Position numbers and translations under genes: made by a program
IMG/VR virus record: IMGVR_UViG_3300013093_000009
Coordinates: 1-40,240 of that record
Direction: 5' to 3' (one strand)
Source of the DNA: a virus
DNA: 40,240 bases
Shown: positions 24,286 through 31,007 of the stretch, piece after piece
Numbering within the stretch: the first letter of the stretch is position 1
How the letters are laid out: every line of letters starts with the position of its first letter
The notes under the pieces: generated by a model
Databases searched by the model: none
Told to the model about the DNA's origin: nothing
The model's input: the letters and a program-made list of their open reading frames with translations, nothing else

Positions 24286-24382
24286 TCAGCGAAGGGTGTC
24301 TTGTATAGAGCAAGATTATCCTTTGCAATCAAAATCTGAAGGGAAAGTCCCGGAAGAAAACAAGTTACCGAGAAAGGGTAAT

Positions 24383-25597
24383 ATGCCTGAAGGCTACGAG
24401 CGTGAACTCGTAAACTCACAAGCGCCCAGTGACGTCATCACTGAATTCGCCACCATCGACGGAGAAACCATGGAGTTCGATTCGGACACCATGACCCGTT
24501 GCGAGCGAACCACCTGCGACAACGCGTGGCTCAACGATTCATATGACTATATGAATGTCTTTACGTTGGGCGGCGAACAGCAGTGGTGCGAAGACTGCGC
24601 CAACCTGCGATCATGGGTTTGTGACTCATGCTCCAACTGGTTCGACTCGTACTACGAAAGTTCCACCTGCGTTGACGACGAATCCAACGTCTGCTCTGAA
24701 TGTGACGACAACACGTGGTACTGCGACAACTGCGAAACCAATCACTGGGATAACCACACTTGCGAGCGCGTAGAACAAGAGTTGATGTCCTACAACTTCA
24801 AGCCACGTCCAATTCACAAGTTCGCCAGCAATGAGATCTGGAATGGAGCCCAAGGGTACCCCACTCCCACTTACGGCATCGAACTTGAGTCGGAAAACGT
24901 AACACACCAGTTGAACGAAGCAATCGCCGCGTTCCGCACGCACTACACGATGGACGACTTCTACCTCAAGTCGGACGGCTCGCTGTCCTACGGCATGGAG
25001 ATTGTCAGCCACCCTCGGTCGCTTGCGTCGTGGCGGGAAATTGCTCCCGAACTGGCCGTAGCGCTCAAGGAATTGAGCGGTCTCGGTCAGCGCGCTTGGT
25101 CGCAAACTCGTGCTGGTTTGCACATCCACGTTGGACGTAAGAACTTCACCACCAGCCACGCGGCTCGTTTCGTGATGTTGTTTGCGCGCAACGCAGAAGA
25201 CTGGATCCGTCTCGCCAACCGCAAGACCTCGTACGCGTCGTTCAGCGGAATCGAAGGGGCTGCCGTCATGAAGGTCAAAAACCCAACGTGGGCTGCTCAC
25301 TCCGACGCCGTCAACACTGGCGCCAACGGTGGAACAACGATCGAAATTCGTATCTTCCGTCCATCGCTGTCAGTCGGCCGCGTAATCGGTTCAATTGAGT
25401 TGGTCGATGCAGCAATTGCGTACACGCGCAACATGACCGCATACGATGCCATCCGCGGGGCTCTGGCCTACGACGAGTTCAAGAAGTACGTCATGTCGTG
25501 CGACAACTGGCCACTGGCCAAGAACATCATGCGTGGCTTGCGCTTCAACATGGAAATTCTCCCGCCCGACAATCGTGGAGACCGCTCATGTGCGTGA
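24383..25597 (+). CDS. Putative amidoligase with N-terminal cysteine-rich zinc modules
   Basis: This 404-residue protein starts at ATG 24383, preceded by GAGAAAGGG. A longer frame from GTG 24296 lacks a ribosome site. Residues 40-127 hold a dozen cysteines, mostly in CxxC pairs (69/72, 80/83, 104/107, 114/117), which look like stacked zinc ribbons. From ~164 the amidoligase-family pattern appears: YGIELESE (164-171), KSDGSLSYGMEIVSHP (196-211) and RAGLHIHVG (243-251). This family is related to glutamine-synthetase-fold COOH-NH2 ligases that use ATP to form amide bonds. It overlaps the downstream amidotransferase gene by ten bases, suggesting a joint reaction. The substrate is unknown. Confidence 0.8.
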   Translation: MPEGYERELVNSQAPSDVITEFATIDGETMEFDSDTMTRCERTTCDNAWLNDSYDYMNVFTLGGEQQWCEDCANLRSWVCDSCSNWFDSYYESSTCVDDESNVCSECDDNTWYCDNCETNHWDNHTCERVEQELMSYNFKPRPIHKFASNEIWNGAQGYPTPTYGIELESENVTHQLNEAIAAFRTHYTMDDFYLKSDGSLSYGMEIVSHPRSLASWREIAPELAVALKELSGLGQRAWSQTRAGLHIHVGRKNFTTSHAARFVMLFARNAEDWIRLANRKTSYASFSGIEGAAVMKVKNPTWAAHSDAVNTGANGGTTIEIRIFRPSLSVGRVIGSIELVDAAIAYTRNMTAYDAIRGALAYDEFKKYVMSCDNWPLAKNIMRGLRFNMEILPPDNRGDRSCA

Positions 25598-26493
25598 TGT
25601 GCGTAGGAACGACCGCCAATGAACGGCCGACACGCGCTAACCTCGTCGTTAGTTGCATCAACAACCCAGACGGCTTCGGCTGGGGAATCGTGTACGACGC
25701 ACAAGTCGAAGGAACACCAACCCGTCGACTCATGGCAAGCCACTCGATGACGTCCGAAAGCGCCATCGATTCGTACTTCGCGGCACTCGACCAGTTGGGC
25801 GAAGCAGTTGTGGGACACCTGTTCCACGCTCGCATCGCCACACGCGGTGGGGTTCACCTGAAAGGCTGTCACCCATTCTGGGTACCAGAAGGTACGCGTG
25901 AGTACGACACCAGTGCGTTGCTTGCACACAACGGAATGCTTGGCTTGAGCATCCCCAAGAACGACCAGCGGGTTGACTCGCAGGTCTTTGCGGAGGATGT
26001 GCTGCCAATGTTCGGTGGCGTCGAATCGCTGAACAAGCCGTACGTGTGGGACATCCTCAACGGTTACGTTGAGGGCGAACGCTCCAAGGTGGTAATTCTC
26101 AACACCATCTTCGAAGAGTCACCTGTCATCATCTTGGGCGAAAGCCTCGGATCGTGGGACAAGAACACCGGGCTCTGGTGGTCTAACACCTCATGGTGCA
26201 GCACTCCTTCGTATCGCACGCCAGCAAACGTGACCTACGGGTCGCGAATGCCAGCACGCGAGAGCACTTGGTCAGACTACGACATGTTTGAGTCAAAGTC
26301 AACCATGACCGAAGAAGAGTACGAAGAGTTGTTTGGCGGAATGGCATGCCTTGACACAACCTGCCCCGGCTGGGTTCTCCCAGAAGACGGACAGTTGTGC
26401 TTGGAGTGCGGCGTCTGCCAAATGTGCCTCGACACGTGGGATGAGTGTATTTGCGAAGACATTCGCGAATCACTGCCCACGGAAAAGCCATAA
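25588..26493 (+). CDS. Class II (Ntn-type) glutamine amidotransferase with cysteine-rich tail
   Basis: The start at 25588 gives MCVMCVGT, putting the catalytic Cys at position 2 after Met removal; upstream ATGs would bury it. Family signatures follow in order: NPDGFGWG (26-33), HARIATRGG (80-88), CHPF (94-97) and HNG (114-116). These correspond to glutamine binding and the oxyanion hole in YafJ-like GAT-II domains. Residues ~260-292 carry about eight cysteines (CLDTTC, CLECGVCQMC, CIC), a probable zinc module echoing the partner's. It would hydrolyse glutamine and supply ammonia, presumably to the amidoligase. There is no linked synthase domain. Confidence 0.85.
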   Translation: MCVMCVGTTANERPTRANLVVSCINNPDGFGWGIVYDAQVEGTPTRRLMASHSMTSESAIDSYFAALDQLGEAVVGHLFHARIATRGGVHLKGCHPFWVPEGTREYDTSALLAHNGMLGLSIPKNDQRVDSQVFAEDVLPMFGGVESLNKPYVWDILNGYVEGERSKVVILNTIFEESPVIILGESLGSWDKNTGLWWSNTSWCSTPSYRTPANVTYGSRMPARESTWSDYDMFESKSTMTEEEYEELFGGMACLDTTCPGWVLPEDGQLCLECGVCQMCLDTWDECICEDIRESLPTEKP

Positions 26494-26528
26494 GCGGCTC
26501 CGGCTGGCATTTCCGATATCAAAAGTAC

Positions 26529-26705
26529 ATGGACAAGGTGGCCTTCGTGGTTTGCGCCATTGAAGGCTACCTTGTCTACTCTTTTGTACACAAGTACACA
26601 GCATCCATTGTTGGAGTCAACACCACCGATCCAGTTGCCCTGTTCGCAGGCACCTCTATTGGTGGGGCCATGTGGGCCACTTGGGTGAATGCCAAGCGCA
26701 AGTAA
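26529..26705 (+). CDS. Small membrane protein, 58 aa
   Basis: Two hydrophobic stretches (KVAFVVCAIEGYLVYSF and ALFAGTSIGGAMWATWV) and a basic end (NAKRK). It begins 35 bases after the amidotransferase and is followed at once by a terminator, so it is probably the last gene of the plus-strand operon. No strong ribosome site is seen. No family was recognised. Confidence 0.6.
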   Translation: MDKVAFVVCAIEGYLVYSFVHKYTASIVGVNTTDPVALFAGTSIGGAMWATWVNAKRK

Positions 26706-26708
26706 ATA

Positions 26709-26753
26709 AATTAGGGTGGGAGTAGTCGAAAGACTGCTCTCACCCTAATTTTG
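26709..26753. terminator. Terminator ending the plus-strand island
   Basis: AATTAGGGTGGGAGTAGTC and its near-complement form a ~19-bp stem around a GAAA loop, followed by TTGT; the minus strand also gives a T-rich exit. Confidence 0.85.
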
Positions 26754-26839
26754 TATTGGTGTTGGTCGCGTTTCTCACCGACCCTAAAGGGTCACCTCAA
26801 AACACGAATACGTAAGCCGCGGCAAGCGCGGACGCCGGA

Positions 26840-26887
26840 GGCGAATTATCCTTTGGTACCGCTCCGGCGAATTATCCTTTGGCACCG
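26840..26887. repeat. Two tandem 22-bp direct repeats
   Basis: Units at 26840-26861 and 26866-26887, both beginning GGCGAATTATCCTTTGG and differing at one base (T/C at unit position 18), with a 26-bp period. They lie between convergent transcription units, in noncoding DNA. They could be protein-binding iterons or an attachment site; no integrase was found. Confidence 0.8.
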
Positions 26888-26894
26888 ACCGCAA

Positions 26895-26953
26895 AATTCC
26901 CTCGGAAGAGGGGGCCTTAAACGAGTAAGAACCCACCTCTACCCGAGGGAATT
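26895..26953 (-). terminator. Likely terminator of the 81-aa gene
   Basis: AATTCCCTCGG at 26895-26905 pairs exactly with CCGAGGGAATT at 26943-26953. On the minus strand the stem is followed by TTTTGCGG. The 37-base loop is large for a terminator. Confidence 0.55.
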
Positions 26954-26959
26954 ATGCGC

Positions 26960-27205
26960 TTAGTTGCCGATGTAGCGAATGTAAGTGCGCTGGATCTTCA
27001 CGCCGTTCTCAACCGTTCGGCGGTAAGCTCGCTCCCACTGCGGACCCTTGAACGGTCCCCATGCTGGGCGGTGAGCCGTGCCCTCGTAGAGCACAAACCA
27101 CTGGTTGGGGCGAGACTTCCCAGCCTCAACAAAGTACGCTGACTTAGTTGCTGCGTAGCCACCACGCTTTGCTGGTGCTGGCGCTTCCCACTTAATTTCT
27201 TCCAT
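26960..27205 (-). CDS. Small conserved-looking basic protein, 81 aa
   Basis: The ATG at 27205 is preceded by AAAGGAGGTAAC, a very strong ribosome site. The product has a basic N-terminal half (APAKRGGYAATKSAYFVEAG), a central NQWFVLYEG strand and an ending (PQWERAYRRTVENG, then TYIRYIG). That pattern recalls small actinophage proteins that end in a YVRY-like strand. No enzymatic motif is seen. It is transcribed alone, divergently from the 27369 gene, so early or autonomous expression is likely. Confidence 0.8.
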   Translation of the reverse strand: MEEIKWEAPAPAKRGGYAATKSAYFVEAGKSRPNQWFVLYEGTAHRPAWGPFKGPQWERAYRRTVENGVKIQRTYIRYIGN

Positions 27206-27368
27206 GTTACCTCCTTTAAGGTGATACCCACATTAATGCTTAATCCCACAAATTGCAAATCATAAGAACAGATAACGACTATCTTTATTTAAATTTGCAT
27301 TTAGTGTTGACAAGCACTAGATTTGTACTTGTGGTCGCAAGGCCATTATAACAGTAAAGGAAATGAGA
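27206..27368. promoter_or_regulatory. Divergent promoter region
   Basis: This AT-rich segment separates two divergent genes. Leftward, TTGCAA and TAATGT are 17 bases apart on the minus strand. Rightward, TTGACA (27307-27312) and TTGTAC (27323-27328) precede TATAAC (27347-27352); TTGTAC/18/TATAAC is the better-spaced pair. TTGCAAAT (27253-27260) and ATTTGCAT (27293-27300) form an imperfect inverted repeat that could be an operator. Confidence 0.45.
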
Positions 27369-27539
27369 ATGACAAACGTTTCGGGCGACGGCTTTTACAC
27401 GACCTGCAAAGGATCAATTTACAAGCCCAGCAAAAACCCCTTTGGTATCTGCGATTCGTGCTGCGAGTTGCGCACCCTCACCATTGTCTACAACGACATG
27501 GGAGACGAAATAAACTATCACTGCGACGATTGCCTGTGA
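27369..27539 (+). CDS. Small zinc-finger-like protein, 56 aa
   Basis: The frame starts MTNVSGDGFYTTCKG (an in-frame ATG lies two codons upstream) with AAAGGA before it. Cysteine pairs CDSCC and HCDDC, with a further Cys near residue 13, suggest one zinc-binding knuckle. It is the only gene in its short rightward unit and faces the WhiB operon end. The function is not known; a small regulator is possible. Confidence 0.65.
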   Translation: MTNVSGDGFYTTCKGSIYKPSKNPFGICDSCCELRTLTIVYNDMGDEINYHCDDCL

Positions 27540-27553
27540 TAAACTAAGTTCGC

Positions 27554-27629
27554 TAGGGGGGTCGAGTCTGACTTCCTCGGTAATGAGCCGACCTGTTCCC
27601 TTTCTCCAGGTGCAGCTCCCCCCCTGGCA
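27554..27629. other. Long inverted repeat AGGGGGG...CCCCCCCT
   Basis: A G-run and a C-run ~50 bases apart can form an 8-9 bp stem between the zinc-finger-like gene and the WhiB stop. I examined it for a tRNA: there is no T-arm consensus and the arms do not fold as a cloverleaf. It may be a transcript-end structure or small RNA. Confidence 0.4.
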
Positions 27630-27633
27630 CCCT

Positions 27634-28017
27634 TTAAGTAAGCCCGTTCCGTTTCTTGCGGTAACGGGCTACTCTTATTTTTGAGGCCTGATTGTATGCC
27701 TCAACACACGGCTGGCAAATGACGTGATAAGGGTCCTTGAGCTTAAGGCGGCGATGCTGTGCGTGGCCTCGCTCCGTGCCATGCTCAATCTCTTTGCGAT
27801 TGGGAGGCTCGTAGCCCAACGAAACAGCCACGATGCGTAATTCCTGATACGACAAACCGCCCCACACTCCCCATGCTTCCCGATGTTCTAAGGCCCAATA
27901 CAGGCAATCGGTTTTGATGGGGCAGGTAGCGCAAATATCACTAGCCTGTTGTGTGAGGCGGTCGTTGAAGAAGAGGTCTGTCTGCCCTATGCAAAGGGCT
28001 CTAGACCAATCCGTCAT
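27634..28017 (-). CDS. WhiB-like iron-sulfur protein with C-terminal CxxC extension
   Basis: This 127-residue protein has the four WhiB cysteines at 9, 29, 32 and 38 (CATCPIKTDC) followed by GVWGG at 50-54. WhiB proteins bind a [4Fe-4S] cluster and regulate transcription through the housekeeping sigma factor; they are confined to actinobacteria and their phages. The last ~50 residues are basic and contain HGTERGH, CQPC (101-104) and ARYRKKR, a module I have seen in other actinophage small proteins. The gene begins three bases after the SSB stop, so both are in one operon. Confidence 0.9.
   Translation of the reverse strand: MTDWSRALCIGQTDLFFNDRLTQQASDICATCPIKTDCLYWALEHREAWGVWGGLSYQELRIVAVSLGYEPPNRKEIEHGTERGHAQHRRLKLKDPYHVICQPCVEAYNQASKIRVARYRKKRNGLT
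27642..27671. terminator. Hairpin within the WhiB gene 3' end, likely convergent terminator
   Basis: AGCCCGTT and AACGGGCT pair around a 14-base loop, with ACTCTTATTTTT on the plus-strand side. It overlaps the last codons of the WhiB gene, where two transcription units converge. Confidence 0.5.
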
Positions 28018-28020
28018 GGG

Positions 28021-28383
28021 CTAGAAGTCTTCCTCGGGGGTCGACCACTTCTTGGGTGCGCCCTTAGCGTCCTCGCTGGCGTAGCGAAGATCGGCCCCTG
28101 CTCCCTCAACGGTAAGGATTACCTTTGAGACAGTCTTGCCTTCCTTGTTTTCGTAACGGTCTTGGTTCAAGTTGCCGGTGACGATGACACGCTGGCCCTT
28201 GCGCAAGTTGTCCGAGATGCCCTGAGCAAGAGTGCCCCAAGCGGTGCAGTCGAAGTAAGAAACGGACTCTTCTTCGCCCTTCTTACGGTTAACCGCAATG
28301 CTAAAATTAGCGAGGGCAGTTCCCTTGTTTGTGAACTTCAGGTCCACGTCTGCGACCATGCGGCCGATAAGAGTTGTACTCAT
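28021..28383 (-). CDS. ssb: Single-stranded DNA-binding protein
   Basis: The 120-residue OB-fold protein has the usual N-terminal strands (TLIGRMVADVDLKFTNKGTA), NFSIAVNR, the FDCTAWG core and a GQRVIVTGNL strand. It has a short linker and an acidic tip ending EEDF, which would bind partner proteins. AAAGGA lies eight bases upstream of the ATG. It probably serves replication and ERF-mediated annealing. Confidence 0.93.
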   Translation of the reverse strand: MSTTLIGRMVADVDLKFTNKGTALANFSIAVNRKKGEEESVSYFDCTAWGTLAQGISDNLRKGQRVIVTGNLNQDRYENKEGKTVSKVILTVEGAGADLRYASEDAKGAPKKWSTPEEDF

Positions 28384-28421
28384 TTCATTTCCTTTACAGT
28401 GTTTTGCCTTGCGGCTTATTT

Positions 28422-28430
28422 ATTATACCA
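28422..28430 (-). promoter_or_regulatory. Extended -10 promoter of the ssb-whiB operon
   Basis: TGGTATAAT on the minus strand is a perfect extended -10 (TG-N-TATAAT). The predicted start near 28415 leaves a ~32-base leader before the ssb ATG. No good -35 is present, as usual for extended -10 promoters. Confidence 0.7.
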
Positions 28431-28432
28431 CG

Positions 28433-28771
28433 TTAGAAGCCTGCTCGCTTAAGCAACCAAGCCATTTCTTCCAGCGTTACGACTGCGTAGCCCAGTCGAG
28501 CTGGCTTGTTCCGCCGTTTGATAACAGCGATACCAAGATCCGCCTTCGCATTGGCTCGCTCTCGGGACGCTTCGTCCATGATGCTCGCCAACGTGATGGT
28601 CTTTACATTCTTGCACTCAATCACGACCCGAGGGATACCGTTAAGGTCGCCCTTGTCCATCGTGTTGCCTGCGCCGTAGCGTCGCTCGGCATAGGGGAAC
28701 CCCATGTCGTTAAACACCTTGGCAACGTCACGTTCCCACTGGGAACCCTTTGCCTTTTCAGGCGTCGTCAT
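28433..28771 (-). CDS. PD-(D/E)XK nuclease, Holliday-junction-resolvase-like
   Basis: Starting from ATG 28771 the protein has 112 residues. Glu13 (SQWERDVAKVFNDMG), Asp42 (KGDLNG) and Glu52-x-Lys54 (VVIECKN) match the catalytic E...D...ExK layout of small Hjc-like or restriction-like nucleases. GYAVVTLEEMAWLL near the end is the usual last strand and helix. A start at 28786 is also possible. It is coupled to the 52-residue gene by a 14-base overlap. A role in resolving recombination intermediates fits the neighbouring ERF and SSB. Confidence 0.75.
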   Translation of the reverse strand: MTTPEKAKGSQWERDVAKVFNDMGFPYAERRYGAGNTMDKGDLNGIPRVVIECKNVKTITLASIMDEASRERANAKADLGIAVIKRRNKPARLGYAVVTLEEMAWLLKRAGF

Positions 28772-28916
28772 TCTCGGCGCTCTCAACCATCAAGTCGATG
28801 GCCTTCTTGACAGTCTCCTTCGTCACGCCAACCTTGACAAGTGCAGTGAGGAAATCGAGCATCATGGCGTCGACCGTCTCGTCAATTTTCTTCTGGATTT
28901 CTTCTGGTGTAGTCAT
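28758..28916 (-). CDS. Hypothetical helical protein, 52 aa
   Basis: The frame starts MTTPEEIQKKIDETVDAMML and continues as two predicted helices ending in SAENDDA. The start overlaps the upstream stop as ATGA and the end overlaps the nuclease gene. It has an acidic C-terminus and no motif. Real translation is supported only by this tight coupling. Confidence 0.6.
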   Translation of the reverse strand: MTTPEEIQKKIDETVDAMMLDFLTALVKVGVTKETVKKAIDLMVESAENDDA

Positions 28917-29434
28917 CGTGCAAAGCCTAGCACACGCTTAAAGTCCTTTGGCATAGCAATTGATTCTTCGTGCTCTTGACGCTTCTTTTCTAGGAAAGCC
29001 TTGTCAATAACGGGGATTCGAGGTCCAGTGTCCTTCACCACGATTGTCTCACCGTCACGCTGGCGCTGAGCCAGCATCGTGTGGTAGTGCTTGCGGAACT
29101 TGATCGGGGAAAAGATAACCGTGCCCCAGAAATCGTGCCCTATGCACCACGTCATCATCTCTTCGACGTTGGGCACCGGCACCTTGTCAATGCGCAACAA
29201 CTTTTCCATTGCGGAAACGTTCGTGTCGTTCATAACAAAAGGGCGGTGGGAGTTGGCAACAATGCCTTCGTTGAGGCGCTCACAAAGCGTTCGAGCCTGC
29301 GCCCATGTCTCTGTCTGCTTGGTTCGTGCCACAGTTCGGGCGTTGACGAACTTCTTCATTTCCTCCACCTCTTCCACGGTGACACGCCCCTCCTGAATTA
29401 ACAAACACAAAACTTCCTTGTACACGTCAGTCAT
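28913..29434 (-). CDS. Replication-initiator-like protein (C-terminal motif), 173 aa
   Basis: The N-terminal half is helical (EEVEEMKKFVNARTVARTKQ). The region around residues 95-122 reads PNVEEMMTWCIGHDFWGTVI, then FSPIKFRKHY and a following TMLAQ. It resembles the C-terminal HDFW..I.S..KFR..YD.L motif seen after helix-turn-helix or DnaD-like domains in phage replication proteins. No DNA-binding domain is obvious, so it might be a helicase loader or the second half of such a factor. It is the only replication-type candidate seen in this genome. It is coupled by ATGA on both sides. Confidence 0.5.
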   Translation of the reverse strand: MTDVYKEVLCLLIQEGRVTVEEVEEMKKFVNARTVARTKQTETWAQARTLCERLNEGIVANSHRPFVMNDTNVSAMEKLLRIDKVPVPNVEEMMTWCIGHDFWGTVIFSPIKFRKHYHTMLAQRQRDGETIVVKDTGPRIPVIDKAFLEKKRQEHEESIAMPKDFKRVLGFAR

Positions 29435-29634
29435 CGCGCCACATCTTCCACGTCACATAAGTCGCACTCAACTTTAGTTTTTAGGTCGCTAAACTTTAGG
29501 TTTTCGGTAGCGTCCAGTACCTTGATTACGTCGCAGGGTGATTGGGTGATGCAGGTGGCGCACACCGGAAACCATTCCGTGTGCGGATGAGGCTGGTGCT
29601 TCTCTCGTAGGGCTTGGCGTTCGGCGGGGGTCAT
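29431..29634 (-). CDS. Small cysteine-containing protein, 67 aa
   Basis: Contains CATC near residue 25, another Cys around 33 and a C-terminal CDLC, with His-rich PHPHTEW before the first pair, so a zinc site is plausible. ATGA overlaps join it to genes on both sides. No family is recognised. Confidence 0.65.
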   Translation of the reverse strand: MTPAERQALREKHQPHPHTEWFPVCATCITQSPCDVIKVLDATENLKFSDLKTKVECDLCDVEDVAR

Positions 29635-30026
29635 TGGTCGTAGGTGTCCATGATGCAGTCGTGCAAGTCCTCAAGGTCGAGCAGATGCTCAGCCGTATCG
29701 GAGCCGAACTGCTCGCCACACTTGCCACACATGCTGACAAACTCGTGCTGGTATGACCGGTACTCATCGAGGGCAATGGTCAGGTACGTAATCATGTCCA
29801 GCAGGCTGTCCTCGACGCCCTCGTTGCTAAGGCTGCCGCCAGAGGCGGCCCGTTGCAGACGCTTCATTTTGTCGTTGGCTCGCATGACTGCACCGACCCA
29901 CGAGGGGATGCCGAACTCTTCGGAGCCACGAATGTTGTAGTAGGGGTCATGAGGGCGGCCGTAATCACGAGACTTCTTATCGTGCATGGCCTGCACTTCT
30001 TTTAGAATCAGGTTGAATGATGACAT
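29631..30026 (-). CDS. MazG-like / DUF1599-type protein with C-terminal CxxC, 131 aa
   Basis: The chosen start is ATG 30026 (MSSFNLILKEVQAMH), because an AAAGGA-like site precedes it and the longer frame runs through the promoter. The HDKKSRDYGRPHDP segment, then VMRANDKMKRLQ, and later EDSLLDMITYLTIALDEY match the all-alpha MazG/DUF1599 pattern of phage nucleotide pyrophosphohydrolase-like proteins; the acidic ED..D residues would bind metal. CGKCGEQ near residue 102 adds a half zinc knuckle. It may trim unwanted nucleotides or alarmones. The enzymatic activity is inferred. Confidence 0.7.
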   Translation of the reverse strand: MSSFNLILKEVQAMHDKKSRDYGRPHDPYYNIRGSEEFGIPSWVGAVMRANDKMKRLQRAASGGSLSNEGVEDSLLDMITYLTIALDEYRSYQHEFVSMCGKCGEQFGSDTAEHLLDLEDLHDCIMDTYDQ

Positions 30027-30073
30027 GATCAGTCCTTTGGAATTCGCATAGAGGCTATGCAACAAAAAATAAT

Positions 30074-30079
30074 GATTGT
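30074..30079 (-). promoter_or_regulatory. Candidate -10 element TACAAT before the MazG-like gene
   Basis: TGTACAAT on the minus strand lies in the 70-base gap between the 44-residue gene and the start at 30026. The same TGTACAAT occurs in the scaffold leader (5306-5311). No convincing -35 is seen. Confidence 0.35.
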
Positions 30080-30096
30080 ACAGCAAATGGCGATTA

Positions 30097-30231
30097 TCAC
30101 TTGGTCTCCTTCGGGCCAGGTATATGAACAAACGCTGTGTTCAGGCTTTTGTTTTTTGGACAACGGTGCGACACATCGGTCGCAACGGCGTGAACTTTAA
30201 GGTTGCATTTTGGGCACTGGAAGTATCGCAT
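30097..30231 (-). CDS. Small zinc-ribbon protein, 44 aa
   Basis: The frame starts MRYFQCPKCNLKVHAVATDV and contains CPKC followed by HRCP, a pattern I know from many small actinophage proteins (CP.C...V.A.A..V.HRCP). AGGAAAGG lies upstream, inside the preceding gene. It overlaps the 55-residue gene by 35 bases in another frame. A structural zinc site is likely; the role is unknown. Confidence 0.7.
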   Translation of the reverse strand: MRYFQCPKCNLKVHAVATDVSHRCPKNKSLNTAFVHIPGPKETK

Positions 30232-30364
30232 ACTTTGCTGGCACCTTTCCTCGGTAGGGGATTTGTTGGTTCTCGGGCTTGAACTGCGCACCACAGCCCT
30301 TGCAAAACACAAGGGCTGGGTGCGCGGCCGACAGGTTCATGAGCCAGTCGTGCCGGTGGGTCAT
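30197..30364 (-). CDS. Small CxxC protein, 55 aa, coupled to ERF gene
   Basis: The ATG at 30364 overlaps the ERF stop (ATGA). The product begins MTHRHDWLMNLSAAHPALVF and has CKGC followed by a Pro/Lys-rich stretch. With a single CxxC it may bind zinc as a dimer or with its histidines. The last 35 bases overlap the 44-residue zinc-ribbon gene in a different frame. Confidence 0.55.
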   Translation of the reverse strand: MTHRHDWLMNLSAAHPALVFCKGCGAQFKPENQQIPYRGKVPAKYAILPVPKMQP

Positions 30365-30999
30365 TCGCCCAGTTCCAACAGGACGCCTGCAATTTCAGCG
30401 TCGGTCAGTTCGGACAACTTGCCGATGGAGCGGCCGAGGATTTTCTCTACGGCTGCCTTGCCCTTGATGGGCTCACCGAACTTGACGGCCAAGCGGTCGC
30501 GGAGTTGTGCCGTGAGGTCACGAACGCCATCGGCCGGAGTGGCTGCCTTGTACTCGGGGCTGGGCTTCGGGTGCTGCGACTGCTGTACCTTTGGTCGGCT
30601 TGCGGCGTTGCCGTCATCGTCATCGTCAGCCACGAGGCCGAGGATGGCCATGTAGGCGTAGCGTCGAGCGTAGGTGACAGCCGAGCCCTGACCCTGCGGG
30701 TCCTGCTTGGGCAGGTGCAGGAGCATCGAGTTCTGGATGTACTGACCCGACTTGTGCAGCAGGGTCGTGGTCAAGGTGTCAGCAAGGCTTCCGTCACCGT
30801 TCACGTCGAACGAGATGGATTGAGTGACAGCAAGACCGTGCTTCGTCAGGACGGGACTGGCCGAGGCCACCACGTCAGGCAAAGCGGCGTACTTGCTCTT
30901 GAAGAAGGGGTTGGTTGACCCCTTCGGGACCGCCGAAAATTCGGCTTGTGCTGCGACGAGGGCTGATGCCAACTCGTTGATTTCGGTACTGCGGTTCAT
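30361..30999 (-). CDS. erf: ERF-family single-strand annealing recombinase
   Basis: This 212-residue protein has the ERF superfamily layout: an N-terminal helix (INELASALVAAQAEFSAVPK), NPFFKSKYAALPDVV, a KHGLAVTQS strand, and the signature GSAVTYARRYAYMAILGLV followed by the acidic DDDDDGN. A flexible Lys/Pro/Gln linker leads to a C-terminal domain. It anneals complementary single strands in phage recombination, working with SSB and a nuclease; here a Cas4-like exonuclease lies two genes upstream. Confidence 0.92.
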   Translation of the reverse strand: MNRSTEINELASALVAAQAEFSAVPKGSTNPFFKSKYAALPDVVASASPVLTKHGLAVTQSISFDVNGDGSLADTLTTTLLHKSGQYIQNSMLLHLPKQDPQGQGSAVTYARRYAYMAILGLVADDDDDGNAASRPKVQQSQHPKPSPEYKAATPADGVRDLTAQLRDRLAVKFGEPIKGKAAVEKILGRSIGKLSELTDAEIAGVLLELGE

Positions 31000-31007
31000 G
31001 TTCCTCC

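Noticed and set aside
27554-27629. Possible tRNA with a GGGGGG/CCCCCC acceptor stem
   Set aside because: No T-arm consensus, no proper D and anticodon arms.
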